Source: Mycolicibacterium sp. HK-90 (lineage in GTDB: Bacteria; Actinomycetota; Actinomycetes; Mycobacteriales; Mycobacteriaceae). Taken from it: a stretch of DNA of 64,000 bases. Positions 18,150-26,606 of this stretch are shown here, piece by piece. The notes below the pieces were generated by a model. The model ran no database searches. It was not told where the DNA came from and worked only from the letters and a program-made list of their open reading frames with translations. The first letter of the stretch is position 1; each line of letters begins with the position of its first letter. Both the position numbers and the translations under genes were made by a program. The stretch is from contig NZ_CP129613.1 of NCBI RefSeq assembly GCF_030486405.1, positions 2,170,001 through 2,234,000 of the forward strand. The letters run 5' to 3'.

Positions 18150-18818
18150 TCAACCGTCGATGAAGGTGACTGTCTCGTCCAGCGGGGCCCGGCCGGTACG
18201 GACGAAATCGACTGCCGGGTCTTCGTAGCCGATCGACATACCGCAGAACAGCATGAGTTCGGGCGGAGGTGACAGGACGTCGGCGACCGTTTCATGGACC
18301 TGGGACCAGGCCATCTGCGGGCAGCTGTGCAGCCCTTCGGCGCGCAGCAGCAGCATCACGGTCTGCAGATACATGCCGGCGTCGGCCCATTGGGCCGGGC
18401 CGAGGTTGCGATCGAGGTAGCAGAACAGCGCGGCGGGCGCGCCGAAGCAGTCCCAGTTGGCGATCGCGGCGCGTTGACGGGCTTCCCAGTCATCGCGGGC
18501 GATACCGAGCGCGCTGTAGCGCTCCTTGCCGAAGGCCGCGCGACGGTCGCGGTAGGGCGACGTCATCGCGGCGGGATACATGTCGAACTCGCGCGCGTCC
18601 CACGCGACGCCGGTGGCGACGCGCTCGGTGGCGCGCTTCTTGAGTTCGGCCAGTGGCGCGCCGGTGACCACATAGATGTTCCACGGCTGGATGTTCGAGC
18701 CCGACGGCGACCAGGCGGCGGCCGCCAGCACGCGCCGAAGCACGTCGGTGGGGACCGGCTGATCAGTGAATCCGCGTACCGCCCGTCGGCTGGTGACCGC
18801 GTCGTAGACGTCCATCAT
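18150..18818 (-). CDS. nitroreductase family protein
   Basis: A 222-residue FMN-dependent nitroreductase. SRRAVRGFTDQPV is the FMN-phosphate arginine motif at the N-terminus; WSPSGSNIQPWNIYVVTG is the conserved loop; DAGMYLQTVMLLLRAEGLHSCPQMA and a C-terminal SIGYEDP complete the fold. I chose ATG 18818 because GGGAGG lies seven bases upstream; starts further up have no ribosome site. It follows a MarR gene on the same strand by 68 bp, which suggests repression and induction by an electrophile or nitro compound. It converges with the LeuA-domain gene. Confidence 0.88.
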   Translation of the reverse strand: MMDVYDAVTSRRAVRGFTDQPVPTDVLRRVLAAAAWSPSGSNIQPWNIYVVTGAPLAELKKRATERVATGVAWDAREFDMYPAAMTSPYRDRRAAFGKERYSALGIARDDWEARQRAAIANWDCFGAPAALFCYLDRNLGPAQWADAGMYLQTVMLLLRAEGLHSCPQMAWSQVHETVADVLSPPPELMLFCGMSIGYEDPAVDFVRTGRAPLDETVTFIDG

Positions 18819-18873
18819 CGGGTGCCTCCCGGAGAATAAGTTCGTCACGTTCATGACTATCTTATTCAAGACT

Positions 18874-18887
18874 ATCTCGAATGAGAT
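18874..18887. promoter_or_regulatory. candidate MarR operator
   Basis: ATCTC-GAAT-GAGAT is a perfect 5-bp-arm palindrome immediately after the MarR stop and before the nitroreductase start. The surrounding AT-rich bases also repeat GACTATCT twice. It could be the MarR binding site of an internal promoter. It is short, so confidence is low. Confidence 0.35.
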
Positions 18888-19390
18888 TATTCCCGTGGCT
18901 CAAGCGCGGTCAGGCGGGCGAGAAGATCTTTCAGTTGCTCGGCCTCGCCGGGCCGCAAGGTGGAGACCAGCCGCTGGGCGAGGGGCTGTGCGGCGACGTG
19001 CGCGGCATCGAAGAGCTCCAGGCCCTTCGGGGTGATCTCCACTGCCCGCACCCGGCGATCACCCGGAACCGGCGTTCGCACCGCCAGGCCCTTGCCTTCC
19101 AGGTCGTCGATGACGCGCATCATCGCCGACTTGTCCGAGCCGGTGGCCTCCACCAGCTCCCGTTGTTCCATCGGGCCGTGATTGGCCAGCTCGAGCAGGA
19201 CGGCGAAATGCCGCATCTCGATGCCGAGCGGATGCAGCGCCTCCGACATCACGGCGAGCGCGTGCCAGTGGGCGCGCCGCAGCAGCAGTCCGAGGGCGAA
19301 CGGTGAAGGATCGCCGGGTCGGTCGGTCGCTCGGGAGGCGGGGCCGTGTTCCGGGGAGTCGGCGGGCATGACGTGACCGTAGATCCCCAC
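18887..19390 (-). CDS. MarR family transcriptional regulator
   Basis: A regulator of up to 167 residues. The winged helix is MRHFAVLLELANHGPMEQRELVEATGSDKSAMMRVIDDLEGKGLAVRTPVPGDRRVRAVEIT, including the wing DRRVR. N- and C-terminal helices form the usual dimerisation part. The start is uncertain: GTG 19390 or ATG 19369, neither with a good ribosome site. It lies 30-51 bp after the cyp136 stop on the same strand and before a nitroreductase, so it may belong to either unit. The nitroreductase is the more likely target. Confidence 0.85.
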   Translation of the reverse strand: MGIYGHVMPADSPEHGPASRATDRPGDPSPFALGLLLRRAHWHALAVMSEALHPLGIEMRHFAVLLELANHGPMEQRELVEATGSDKSAMMRVIDDLEGKGLAVRTPVPGDRRVRAVEITPKGLELFDAAHVAAQPLAQRLVSTLRPGEAEQLKDLLARLTALEPRE

Positions 19391-19420
19391 CTCACCGCGA
19401 GGCCAGTGGGCGCTCCGGGA

Positions 19421-20902
19421 TCAGTGCAACGGGCGCAGCACGATCGGCATGCCGTCGATCGGCACCGGCATGCCGCCGTAGTCGTAGCTCGGCCGGTAGT
19501 CCGGGCTGGCGAGCTCGAGCTTGTAGCGGCGCAGCAGTCGGTGCATGACGGTCTTGATCTCCAGCTGGCCGAACACCATCCCGATGCACTTGTGGGCGCC
19601 ACCGCCGAACGGGGCGAACGCGTAGCGATGCCTCTTGTGCTCGCTGCGCGGTTCGGCGAAGCGGTCCGGGTCGAACTTCTCCGGATCGGTCCACAGCTCA
19701 GGCAGCCGGTGGTTGATCGACGGCCACGTCACCACGCTCGTCCCCGCCGGGATGAAGTAGCCGAGCAGATCGGTGTCGCGCACCGCCTGACGGAAGTTGA
19801 ACGGCAGCGGGGTCATCATCCGCAACGACTCGTTGATCACGAGGTCGTAGGTTTCCAGCTTGTCCAGCGACTCGAAGTCCAGTGGCCCGTCACCGATCCG
19901 CGCCGAGTCGTCGCGCAGCCGTTCCTGCCACTCCGGATTTGCCGCCAGGTGGTAGCACATCGTGGTCATCGTCGAGGTCGACGTATCGTGGGCGGCCATC
20001 ATCAGGAAGATCATGTGGCTGACGATCTGGTCGTCGGTGAACGACTGTCCGTCCTCGTCGGCCGAGTGGCACAGCACGCTGAACATGTCGGTGCTCTCCG
20101 AGCGTCGCTTCTCGCCGATGCGGCTGGCGAAGTACTCCTCGAGGGTCTTGCGCGCCTGGATGCCGCGCCACCACTTCAGCGGCGGCACCGGGGTTCGCAC
20201 GATCGCATTGCCGGCTCGCGTGGTGGTGGTGAACGCGTTGTTCACCGTGGTGACGAGAGCGCGGTCGGTGCCCGCAGGCACACCCATGAACACCTCGGAG
20301 GCGATGTCGAGCGTGAGCTCCTTCATCGCCGGGTGCAGGAGGAAACGCGGGTCGTTGGCCACCCAGTCATTGGCCAGCACGCTCGAGGCCACCGAATCGA
20401 TGTGGGAGATATAGCCGGACAGCCGCGTCCGGGTGAACGCCTCCTGCATGATCCGGCGGTGGAACATGTGCTCGTCGAAGTCGAGCAGCATCAGCCCGCC
20501 TTCGAAGAAGGGGCCGATCACCGGATCCCAGGCGCGCTGGGAGAAGTCCTTGTTGCGGTTGGAGAAGACCGCCTGGGTGGCGTCGGGCCCCAGCGCCATC
20601 ACCGACGACAGCGCCGGGGACTGCGCGTAGTAGATCGGCCCGTGCTTGCGGTACAGCTCCAGGATGAAGTCGGGGCCCCCCCGGAAGATCTCGATCATGT
20701 GGCCGATGATCGGCAAACCAGAGTCGCCGCTGATCGACTTCAGCCCGCTGCCGGCCGGGGGCTCGGCGAACACGAACTGGTCCCACTGCTTGGCCTTCAG
20801 GCGTTTTTCCAGTGCACCCATGCCAGGCAGCGTGTTGGGCGTCGGGGTGAACCGGCGCTTGGCCTGATCGAGCAGGTAGTGCGGGGTGCTGATGGTTGCC
20901 AT
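19421..20902 (-). CDS. cyp136: cytochrome P450 CYP136
   Basis: A 493-residue P450 that matches the M. tuberculosis CYP136 (Rv3059) pattern closely, including the N-terminal HYLLDQAKRRFTPTPN, the FEGGLMLLDFDEHMFHRRIMQEAF segment and the heme loop FGGGAHKCIGMVF (thiolate Cys439). The I-helix reads MMAAHDTSTST. The ATG at 20902 has GGAGCGG upstream; a longer frame exists but lacks support. It is divergent from a TetR gene, as Rv3059 is from Rv3058c, with a strong palindrome between them. The physiological substrate is not known; a sterol-like fold relation has been proposed for the family. Confidence 0.92.
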   Translation of the reverse strand: MATISTPHYLLDQAKRRFTPTPNTLPGMGALEKRLKAKQWDQFVFAEPPAGSGLKSISGDSGLPIIGHMIEIFRGGPDFILELYRKHGPIYYAQSPALSSVMALGPDATQAVFSNRNKDFSQRAWDPVIGPFFEGGLMLLDFDEHMFHRRIMQEAFTRTRLSGYISHIDSVASSVLANDWVANDPRFLLHPAMKELTLDIASEVFMGVPAGTDRALVTTVNNAFTTTTRAGNAIVRTPVPPLKWWRGIQARKTLEEYFASRIGEKRRSESTDMFSVLCHSADEDGQSFTDDQIVSHMIFLMMAAHDTSTSTMTTMCYHLAANPEWQERLRDDSARIGDGPLDFESLDKLETYDLVINESLRMMTPLPFNFRQAVRDTDLLGYFIPAGTSVVTWPSINHRLPELWTDPEKFDPDRFAEPRSEHKRHRYAFAPFGGGAHKCIGMVFGQLEIKTVMHRLLRRYKLELASPDYRPSYDYGGMPVPIDGMPIVLRPLH

Positions 20903-20975
20903 GGGCCGCTCCTGACCGTACAAAGGCTGACGAATTGTGGTCGATGTCACCACTTGAGGCCATCCTGACTGTCAG

Positions 20976-20993
20976 ACTTGACGCATGTCAAGT
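20976..20993. promoter_or_regulatory. TetR operator candidate between cyp136 and its regulator
   Basis: ACTTGACGCATGTCAAGT is a perfect 18-bp palindrome (7-bp arms around GCAT) midway between the divergent cyp136 and TetR starts. Its position and size fit a TetR-family dimer site that would control both genes. Confidence 0.6.
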
Positions 20994-21031
20994 TTTGAAC
21001 TGGCGCGTCGCGGGTGCAAAGGTCTTATGCC

Positions 21032-21685
21032 ATGACCGCCGAATCGATACCGGGGGACGGCGACAGCTCCACCGGGCGCCCGCAGGCCCGCCGCAGCCGA
21101 GGTGACCGGCAGCGCGAGGCGATCGTGACGGCCGTGCGCGAACTGCTCGAAGAGCAGTCGTTCGCCGATATGTCGGTGAGCACGATCAGCGAGCGGGCCG
21201 GGGTGGCCCGCTCGGGCTTCTACTTCTACTTCGACTCGAAGTACGCCGTGCTGGCCGTGATCCTGGCCGACGCGATGGAGGAACTCGCGGCGCTGACCCA
21301 CAACTACGCGCCGCGGGAGACGGGGGAGACGCCGGCCGCGTTCGCCAAGCGGATGGTCGGCAGCGCGGCGACGGTCTTCGCCACCAACGACCCGATCATG
21401 TCGGCCTGCGCCGTGGCGCAGAACACCGATGCCCAGATCCGGGAGCTGATGAACGACTACGAGGACGCCGTGATCGACCAGATCGTCGGCCTCGTCGAGC
21501 AGGATGACGGCGCCCGCCCGATCTCCGACGACCTTCCCGCCCTGGTCCGCACCCTGGTGGCGACGACCGCGATGACGTTGTCGCACGACCCGGCGTTCGT
21601 CGGGCGCACCGCCGATCCGGCCCGTGCCCTCGATGTGGTCGAGCGACTGTGGCTCAACGCACTGTGGGGTGGCCAGGCCGGATAG
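21032..21685 (+). CDS. TetR family regulator (Rv3058c-like)
   Basis: A 217-residue regulator with an N-terminal TetR helix-turn-helix: RGDRQREAIVTAVRELLEEQSFADMSVSTISERAGVARSGFYFYFDSKYAVL. The ligand-binding C-terminal part is all helical. The order TetR-SDR next to divergent cyp136 is the same as Rv3058c-Rv3057c-Rv3059. ATG 21032 is preferred over the upstream GTG 21014. It probably represses itself, cyp136 and the following SDR through the 20976 palindrome. Confidence 0.88.
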   Translation: MTAESIPGDGDSSTGRPQARRSRGDRQREAIVTAVRELLEEQSFADMSVSTISERAGVARSGFYFYFDSKYAVLAVILADAMEELAALTHNYAPRETGETPAAFAKRMVGSAATVFATNDPIMSACAVAQNTDAQIRELMNDYEDAVIDQIVGLVEQDDGARPISDDLPALVRTLVATTAMTLSHDPAFVGRTADPARALDVVERLWLNALWGGQAG

Positions 21686-21707
21686 CGTCACCGGTAAGGT
21701 CACCGCT

Positions 21708-22601
21708 ATGGGGAGCGATACCGCGGGTAACGGTCGGGCGAGTCTTCGGGAGCACTTCCAGGGAAAACGGTGTCTGATCACCGGTGCGGCCAGCGGAATC
21801 GGCCGGGCCACTGCGCTCGCGCTGGCTGCCCAGGACGCCGAGCTGTATCTGACCGACCGGGACGAAGTCGGGTTGGCCCACACCGTTTCCGATGCCCGCG
21901 CGCTGGGCGCGCAGGTGCCCGCGCACCGGGCGCTCGACATCTCGGACTACGACCAGGTGGCCGCCTTCGCCGCCGACGTCCATGCGGCCCATTCGCCGAT
22001 GGACGTGGTGATGAACATCGCCGGGGTGTCGGCCTGGGGAACCGTCGACCAACTCACCCATCAGCATTGGCGGTCGATGATCGACGTCAACCTGATGGGG
22101 CCGATCCACGTGATCGAGACATTCGTGCCGCCGATGGTGCAGGCCCGCCGCGGCGGACACCTGGTGAACGTTTCGTCCGCGGCGGGCATCGTCGCGTTGC
22201 CCTGGCACAGTGCGTACAGCGCCAGCAAGTACGGGCTGCGCGGCCTGAGCGAAGTGCTGCGCTTCGATCTGGCCCGGCACCGCATCGGGGTTTCGGTCGT
22301 GGTTCCCGGTGCGGTGAAAACCGGTCTGGTGCAGACCGTTCAGATCGCCGGGGTGGATCGCGAGGACCCCAATGTGCAGAAGTGGGTGGACCGGTTCGCC
22401 GGCCACGCCATCTCGCCGGAGAAGGCCGCCGACAAGATCCTCGCCGGCGTGCGGCGCAACCGATTCCTGATCTACACCTCGTCCGATATCCGCGCCCTGT
22501 ACGCCTTCAAGCGGGTCGCGTGGTGGCCCTACAGTGTGGCCATGCGGCAGGTCAACGTGCTGTTCACTCGGGCGTTGCGACCGAAATCCGTGCAGCGCTA
22601 G
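21708..22601 (+). CDS. SDR family oxidoreductase (Rv3057c-like)
   Basis: A 297-residue classical short-chain dehydrogenase. The cofactor motif is TGAASGIGRATALAL, then NIAGVSAWG; catalytic Ser is in NVSSAAGIVALPWHS and Tyr-Lys in YSASKYGL. The extra C-terminal 50 residues (IYTSSDIRALYAFKRVAWWP) are basic-aromatic and may contact the membrane. ATG 21708 follows AAGG. It lies 22 bp after the TetR gene and is probably co-transcribed. Its stop codon shares CTAG with the stop of the converging ATPase gene. Confidence 0.88.
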   Translation: MGSDTAGNGRASLREHFQGKRCLITGAASGIGRATALALAAQDAELYLTDRDEVGLAHTVSDARALGAQVPAHRALDISDYDQVAAFAADVHAAHSPMDVVMNIAGVSAWGTVDQLTHQHWRSMIDVNLMGPIHVIETFVPPMVQARRGGHLVNVSSAAGIVALPWHSAYSASKYGLRGLSEVLRFDLARHRIGVSVVVPGAVKTGLVQTVQIAGVDREDPNVQKWVDRFAGHAISPEKAADKILAGVRRNRFLIYTSSDIRALYAFKRVAWWPYSVAMRQVNVLFTRALRPKSVQR

Positions 22602-23776
22602 CGTTTTCCCCAGTGCCATGACGGTGTGTTGAGCATGCCGAACCCCGCCACCTTCGTCTCACCCCACTGCTTGTAGAGCTCGACCTCGATCGCGGTGCCT
22701 CGCTGCTCCTCGGCCGCCGGCGTGGTCTCCAGGTAGTCCAGCAGGGCGCGCGAGTGCGTCACCACCACCACCTGGGACTGCTGGGCGGCGGTGCGGATCA
22801 GGGCCGCCAGTGGCCGGACCAGGTCGGGATGCAGGGACGTCTCGGGTTCGTTGAGCACCATCAAGGAGGGTGGCCGGGGGCTGGCCAAGGCCGTTGCCCA
22901 CAGCAGGAACCGCAGTGTGCCATCGGATAATTCGGCAGCGCGGAGCGGGCGGAGCATGCCGCGTTGGCGCAGTTGCAGATCGAACAGCCCGTCGTTGACC
23001 GCAACCGAGATCGTGGCGCCGTCGAAGGCATCGGCCACCGCGCGGGCCAGATCGTCGAAGGTGGTCTCGATGATCGTCTGCACCGCGGCCGCCAGATCGG
23101 AGCCGTCATCGGAGAGCACCGGGGTGCGGGTGCCGACGTGGGGTTGGCGGGCGGGGGCTCCGGCGTCGACCCGGAACCCGTCGTAGAACCGCCAGTCACG
23201 CAGGCGGTCCGACACCGCCGACAGTTCCGGGAGCGCGTCCGGGTGGGCGTACTCGGCGAGCACGCTGCGGTAGGAGGGCAGCGAACGGGTCAGTTCATCG
23301 AAACCCCGGCCGGACTGGGCGGCGACCTCGGCGTACTCGCGGGTGCGACGCACCAGCGCCGAGGCCGGACGCAACACCGGCCCGGCGAACACCACCTCGC
23401 GCTTGATCTCGGGATCCAGCGCGAATGCCGACGGCTCACCGCCCGACCCGGCCATCTGCGGCAGACCCAGATCCACCAGGTAACCGAAATCGTCTGCGGC
23501 AAAGCCCAGTTCGAGCGACACCGGCCGGGTCCGCGTGGTGCCCTGAGCTTGTTCGGACGGTTGCTCGGGGCCGGCCCACAGCACCGACGGCAGGCCACCC
23601 TCGCGCGCGAGTGATCCGATCACCTGGCCCCGGCCGCAGTCGGCCAACAACCGGAGGGCGCGGTAGATCGACGACTTGCCGGTGCCGTTGGCGCCGGTGA
23701 CCACGGTGAGTTCGGTCAGCGGCAGGATCACCTCTCGCAGCGAGCGGTAGCCCCGGATCGCGATGGTTTGCAGCAT
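22598..23776 (-). CDS. AAA/ABC-type ATPase (RecF/SMC-like, OLD-type without nuclease)
   Basis: A 392-residue ATPase. Walker A is GANGTGKSS right after the first strand (FRGYRS-type start RGYRSLREVILPL), the ABC-signature-like segment is ELSDGTLRFLLWATAL, Walker B is LMVLNEPETSLHP, and the switch histidine is in VVVVTHSRALLDYLE. It has no obvious TOPRIM nuclease domain. The start at 23776 gives the typical N-terminus. It follows dinB2 by 10 bp on the same strand, which suggests a DNA-repair role, but the family is broad. Confidence 0.82.
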   Translation of the reverse strand: MLQTIAIRGYRSLREVILPLTELTVVTGANGTGKSSIYRALRLLADCGRGQVIGSLAREGGLPSVLWAGPEQPSEQAQGTTRTRPVSLELGFAADDFGYLVDLGLPQMAGSGGEPSAFALDPEIKREVVFAGPVLRPASALVRRTREYAEVAAQSGRGFDELTRSLPSYRSVLAEYAHPDALPELSAVSDRLRDWRFYDGFRVDAGAPARQPHVGTRTPVLSDDGSDLAAAVQTIIETTFDDLARAVADAFDGATISVAVNDGLFDLQLRQRGMLRPLRAAELSDGTLRFLLWATALASPRPPSLMVLNEPETSLHPDLVRPLAALIRTAAQQSQVVVVTHSRALLDYLETTPAAEEQRGTAIEVELYKQWGETKVAGFGMLNTPSWHWGKR

Positions 23777-23786
23777 GAGGTCGAGG

Positions 23787-24870
23787 TTATTGGTGGGCGG
23801 TGACAGTCGCCGCGGAGGAAACGTCATCCATGGAGAGCTCCAGCCGAACCCCGAGCAGCCGGATCGGCCGGTCGAGTTCGAACTGGTCGAACACCGCCTG
23901 TGCGGTACCGGTGATGACGTCGGCGTCGGTGCTCGGCGCGCTCAGCTTGCGGATCTTCGTGCGGGTGTAGAACGTGCTGGTGCGCACCGTGACTGCCACC
24001 CGGGTGACGATGCGACCCTGTTCCACCACCTCGTCGAGCGTCCGGCGGGTCAGTTCGCGGATCGCGTCATCCATCTCGGCGCGCTCGGTGAGATCCTGGG
24101 CGAACGTGATGACGTGACTGCGGGACCGGGGAATCCAGGGCTCGGAGCTGACCTCGTCATCGCCGCCGCCCTTGGCCAGCAATAGGATCCACAACCCCGT
24201 GGTGGGGCCGAAGGCAGAGGTCAGCACGGTGGCGTCGGTGGCTGCCAGATCGGCGACCGTGGTGATGCCCAGGGTGGCAAGCTTTTTGGTGGTTTTCGGT
24301 CCCACCCCCCCACAACGCATCGGGCGGCCGGTCGCCCATCACCGACATCCAGTTGTCCTCGGTGAGGACATAGACGCCCGGCGTTTCCTCGCCACGCTTC
24401 GGCTTGGCCAGCCCGGTCGCGACCTTGGCGCGCTGCTTGTTGTCGCTGATGCCCACCGAGCAGGACAGCCCGGTCTCGGCGGCGATCACGGTGCGGATGC
24501 GCTCGGCCAGCTCGACCGGATCGTTCACCTCGGCGCCGAGGTAGGCCTCGTCCCAGCCCCAGACCTCCAGCGGGTGGCCGAGATCGCGCAGCAGACCCAT
24601 CACCTGTTCGGAGGCGGCGTCATAGGCGTCGGGGTCCGACGGCAGGAACGTGGCGTCCGGGCATTTACGGGCCGCGGTCCGCAGCGGCATGCCGGCGTGC
24701 ACACCGAACTCGCGGGCCTGATACGACGCGCAGGTGACCACCTTGCGGGGTTCGGTGGGATCGCCGCTGCCACCGACGATCACCGGAAGGCCCTCCAGTT
24801 CGGGGTGGCGGCGCAGCTCCACCGAGGCCAGGAACTGGTCCAGGTCGACATGCAGCACCCAGGCGGTCAT
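23787..24870 (-). pseudogene. dinB2: DNA polymerase IV (DinB2/DinP), frameshifted at a G7 run
   Basis: Y-family lesion-bypass polymerase, orthologue of Rv3056 by order. The first frame (from ATG 24870) covers HVDLDQFLASVELRRHP, the catalytic WGWDEAYLGAEV and PPDALWG. The second frame (to 23787) resumes at GVGPKTTKKLATLGITTVADL and runs through the little-finger domain. The break is at 24305-24311, seven G on the coding strand; six G would restore one frame of about 361 residues. It may be a true mutation, a slippage-corrected gene or a sequencing error. It sits 4 bp after the TetR gene and 10 bp before the ATPase gene in one operon. Confidence 0.85.
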
Positions 24871-24874
24871 GGCG

Positions 24875-25480
24875 TTAGTGGCCGCACAACTTGCGGGCGG
24901 TGTCCTGCCACGCGCCGGCCAGGTCGTCGAGGTCGCGGCCGGCGGCGATCTGGTGTGCCACGTAGTCCGGGTCCAGCAGCGCGATCAGGGCGTCGGCCTG
25001 GGCATCGAGATTTCCTGTCGTGCCCGCGGATTCGAGCAGCATCCGGACGTGGGTGCGGTGCAGGGTGAACGGGCCGGAGTAGCGCAGTTCGGGGTCCCGG
25101 ATGGCATCGGACATCAGCGCCTGATGGCAGTGCACGAACCGCAGGCGGTCCGCGCCGTAGGCCAGGAGGCGTTCCAGAGGAGGTGCGCCGGGACCCAGCG
25201 GGGGCGGACCGAACATGAAGGCGTTCTGCTCGGCGGTCTCGTCCTCGTCGAGCAGCACCATCATCAGCGCTGCGCGGCTGCCGAACCTGCGGAACACTGT
25301 TCCTTTCCCGACTCCGGCCGCGGCCGCGATATCGTCGGTGCTGACCGCGTCGGGACCGCGTTCGGCGATGAGCCGACGTGCGGCGTCGAGGATCAGGGCG
25401 CGGTTTCGGGCGGCATCGCCGCGTTCAGGTGGCGCCGGGTCGATGCCCGCGAGCCGGGTCGGGCGGTCGGAGGCTGCCAC
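24875..25480 (-). CDS. TetR family regulator (Rv3055-like)
   Basis: A 201-residue regulator with helix-turn-helix NRALILDAARRLIAERGPDAVSTDDIAAAAGVGKGTVFRRFGSRAALM, an unmistakable TetR signature. The GTG start at 25480 leaves a short disordered N-terminus. It begins an operon with dinB2 and the ATPase and is divergent from the flavin reductase gene; M. tuberculosis has the same order (Rv3054c, Rv3055, Rv3056). A near-perfect palindrome in the shared 90 bp is its likely operator. Confidence 0.88.
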   Translation of the reverse strand: MAASDRPTRLAGIDPAPPERGDAARNRALILDAARRLIAERGPDAVSTDDIAAAAGVGKGTVFRRFGSRAALMMVLLDEDETAEQNAFMFGPPPLGPGAPPLERLLAYGADRLRFVHCHQALMSDAIRDPELRYSGPFTLHRTHVRMLLESAGTTGNLDAQADALIALLDPDYVAHQIAAGRDLDDLAGAWQDTARKLCGH

Positions 25481-25506
25481 AACTGCACTTTAACTCAGCC
25501 GGAATT

Positions 25507-25526
25507 AATCGGACCACAGTCCGGTT
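25507..25526. promoter_or_regulatory. TetR operator candidate
   Basis: CGGAC-CACA-GTCCG is a perfect 5-bp-arm palindrome. It extends to 20 bp with AA/TT at the ends and one T-G mismatch pair. It lies between the divergent TetR and flavin reductase genes. Confidence 0.5.
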
Positions 25527-25570
25527 GATCGTTGCGAAGATCGGACGAGCCGAACTAAGGAGTAGAGAAG

Positions 25571-26113
25571 ATGGCCGATAACAAGGTCCTGGTGTTGGTA
25601 GGAAGCCTGCGTGCGGCCTCGATCAACCGGCAACTCGCAGAGCTGGCGGTGGAACAGGCGCCCGAGGGGGTGGAACTGCGGATCTTCGATCGGCTGGGCG
25701 AGTTGCCGTTCTACAACGAGGACATCGACACCGCGGACGTGGTCGAGCCCGTGGTCGCACTGCGCGCCGCGGCTGCCGAGGCCGACGCCGCGCTGGTCGT
25801 CACCCCCGAATACAACGGCAGCATCCCCGGCGTGCTGAAGAACGCCATCGACTGGTTGTCGCGACCGTTTGGCAGTGGTGCGCTCAAGGACAAGCCGGTG
25901 GCGGTCGTCGGTGCCGCGCTCGGACAGTACGGCGGCGTGTGGGCGCACGACGAGACGCGTAAGTCCTTCGGCATTGCCGGGCCGCGTGTGGTCGAGGATC
26001 TGAAGCTTTCGGTGCCGGCCAAGTCGTTCGACGGCAAGCACCCCAGGGAGAACGCCGAGGTGGCCGAGGCGCTGCGCGACATTGTGGGCAAGCTCACACT
26101 TGAGGTCAGCTGA
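25571..26113 (+). CDS. NADPH-dependent FMN reductase (ChrR/quinone reductase-like)
   Basis: A 180-residue flavodoxin-fold reductase (Rv3054c by order). VLVGSLRAASINRQLAELAV is the FMN phosphate loop; LVVTPEYNGSIPGVLKNAIDWLSRP is the family signature; GAALGQYGGVWA follows. Such enzymes reduce quinones, chromate or azo compounds and protect against redox stress. ATG 25571 has AAGGAG upstream. It is probably controlled by the divergent TetR. Two consecutive hairpins follow the stop. Confidence 0.9.
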   Translation: MADNKVLVLVGSLRAASINRQLAELAVEQAPEGVELRIFDRLGELPFYNEDIDTADVVEPVVALRAAAAEADAALVVTPEYNGSIPGVLKNAIDWLSRPFGSGALKDKPVAVVGAALGQYGGVWAHDETRKSFGIAGPRVVEDLKLSVPAKSFDGKHPRENAEVAEALRDIVGKLTLEVS

Positions 26114-26128
26114 GGGTTCGTCTGCGCG

Positions 26129-26197
26129 TTTTGCCGTTCGCGCCGCTTTCCGGCAAAATCTTGCCGCCGGCTGGGTCGTTCCGACCCGGCCGGCGGC
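26129..26197 (+). terminator. tandem hairpins after the FMN reductase gene
   Basis: TTTTGCCG (26129-26136) pairs perfectly with CGGCAAAA (26151-26158). Five bases on, a GC-rich 14-bp stem with opposed single-base bulges, GCCGCCGGC/GGGTC, runs 26163-26197 with a GTTCC loop and is followed by TTTGCTATT. The second is the strongest intrinsic-terminator-like structure in the window. Confidence 0.75.
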
Positions 26198-26375
26198 TTT
26201 GCTATTGGGGGGCCATGCGCTTTGCGGCGGCCGGACTTGTCGGTGGCTGGTGGTACATCTGGGGGTGCGGCGCGACACGGTCTGTCAAGTCGGGCGCGAC
26301 ACGCCGTGAGCGTGGTTGCTGGCAAGCTTACGACCTGGGAATTTCAGAAATGTTATTCAGAACATGTTGTATGAC

Positions 26376-26404
26376 TTCGAACTGTCGGCCACTAGGTGTA
26401 GTGT
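26376..26404 (+). promoter_or_regulatory. nrdHIE promoter with NrdR-box-like sequence
   Basis: The 16-mer CCACTAGGTGTAGTGT (26389-26404) fits the NrdR box pattern (ACAC...TAGTGT type, near-palindromic). Its last six bases, TAGTGT, are a good -10 hexamer; TTCGAA (26376-26381) is 17 bases upstream. A repressor bound here would block the polymerase. A sequence identical at 13 of 16 positions lies in front of nrdF2 in the same register. I do not see a second box nearby. Confidence 0.55.
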
Positions 26405-26410
26405 CTGTGA

Positions 26411-26606
26411 GACCGACAGGCCACCACAGTTCGGGAGCCGGCCGGAGCGCAGCGAATCCGGCTGAGTCGGTTTCAAGACCAGCCGGAGAGCGGCTTCGAC
26501 CGGCAGGAATTTTGGCGGCCCGAAGGTCGCTGAACTTAAGCGAAACGTAAGACCTGATCAGTTGCCAGTCACTTGTTCACTTTCCGCAAGAGGAGCCGTA
26601 CCGAAG
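26411..26606 (+). other. long untranslated leader of nrdH, about 195 nt
   Basis: If transcription starts about seven bases after TAGTGT, nrdH has a leader near 195 nt. It holds a hairpin AGCCGG (26436-26441)/CCGGCT (26458-26463), further GCCG...CGGC pairs around 26481-26503, and AAGAGGAG 11 bases before the nrdH ATG. I cannot match it to a known riboswitch. Upstream, 26198-26375 holds no gene I can support. Confidence 0.4.

Noticed and set aside
19346..20968. A 540-codon plus-strand frame opposite cyp136
   Set aside because: Low-complexity, charged translation. The other strand is an unmistakable P450 with heme and I-helix motifs.
26405..26600. Cobalamin-type riboswitch in the nrdH leader
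   Set aside because: I looked for the B12 box and the core GCCACTG-type element and did not find them in order. The leader remains unassigned.
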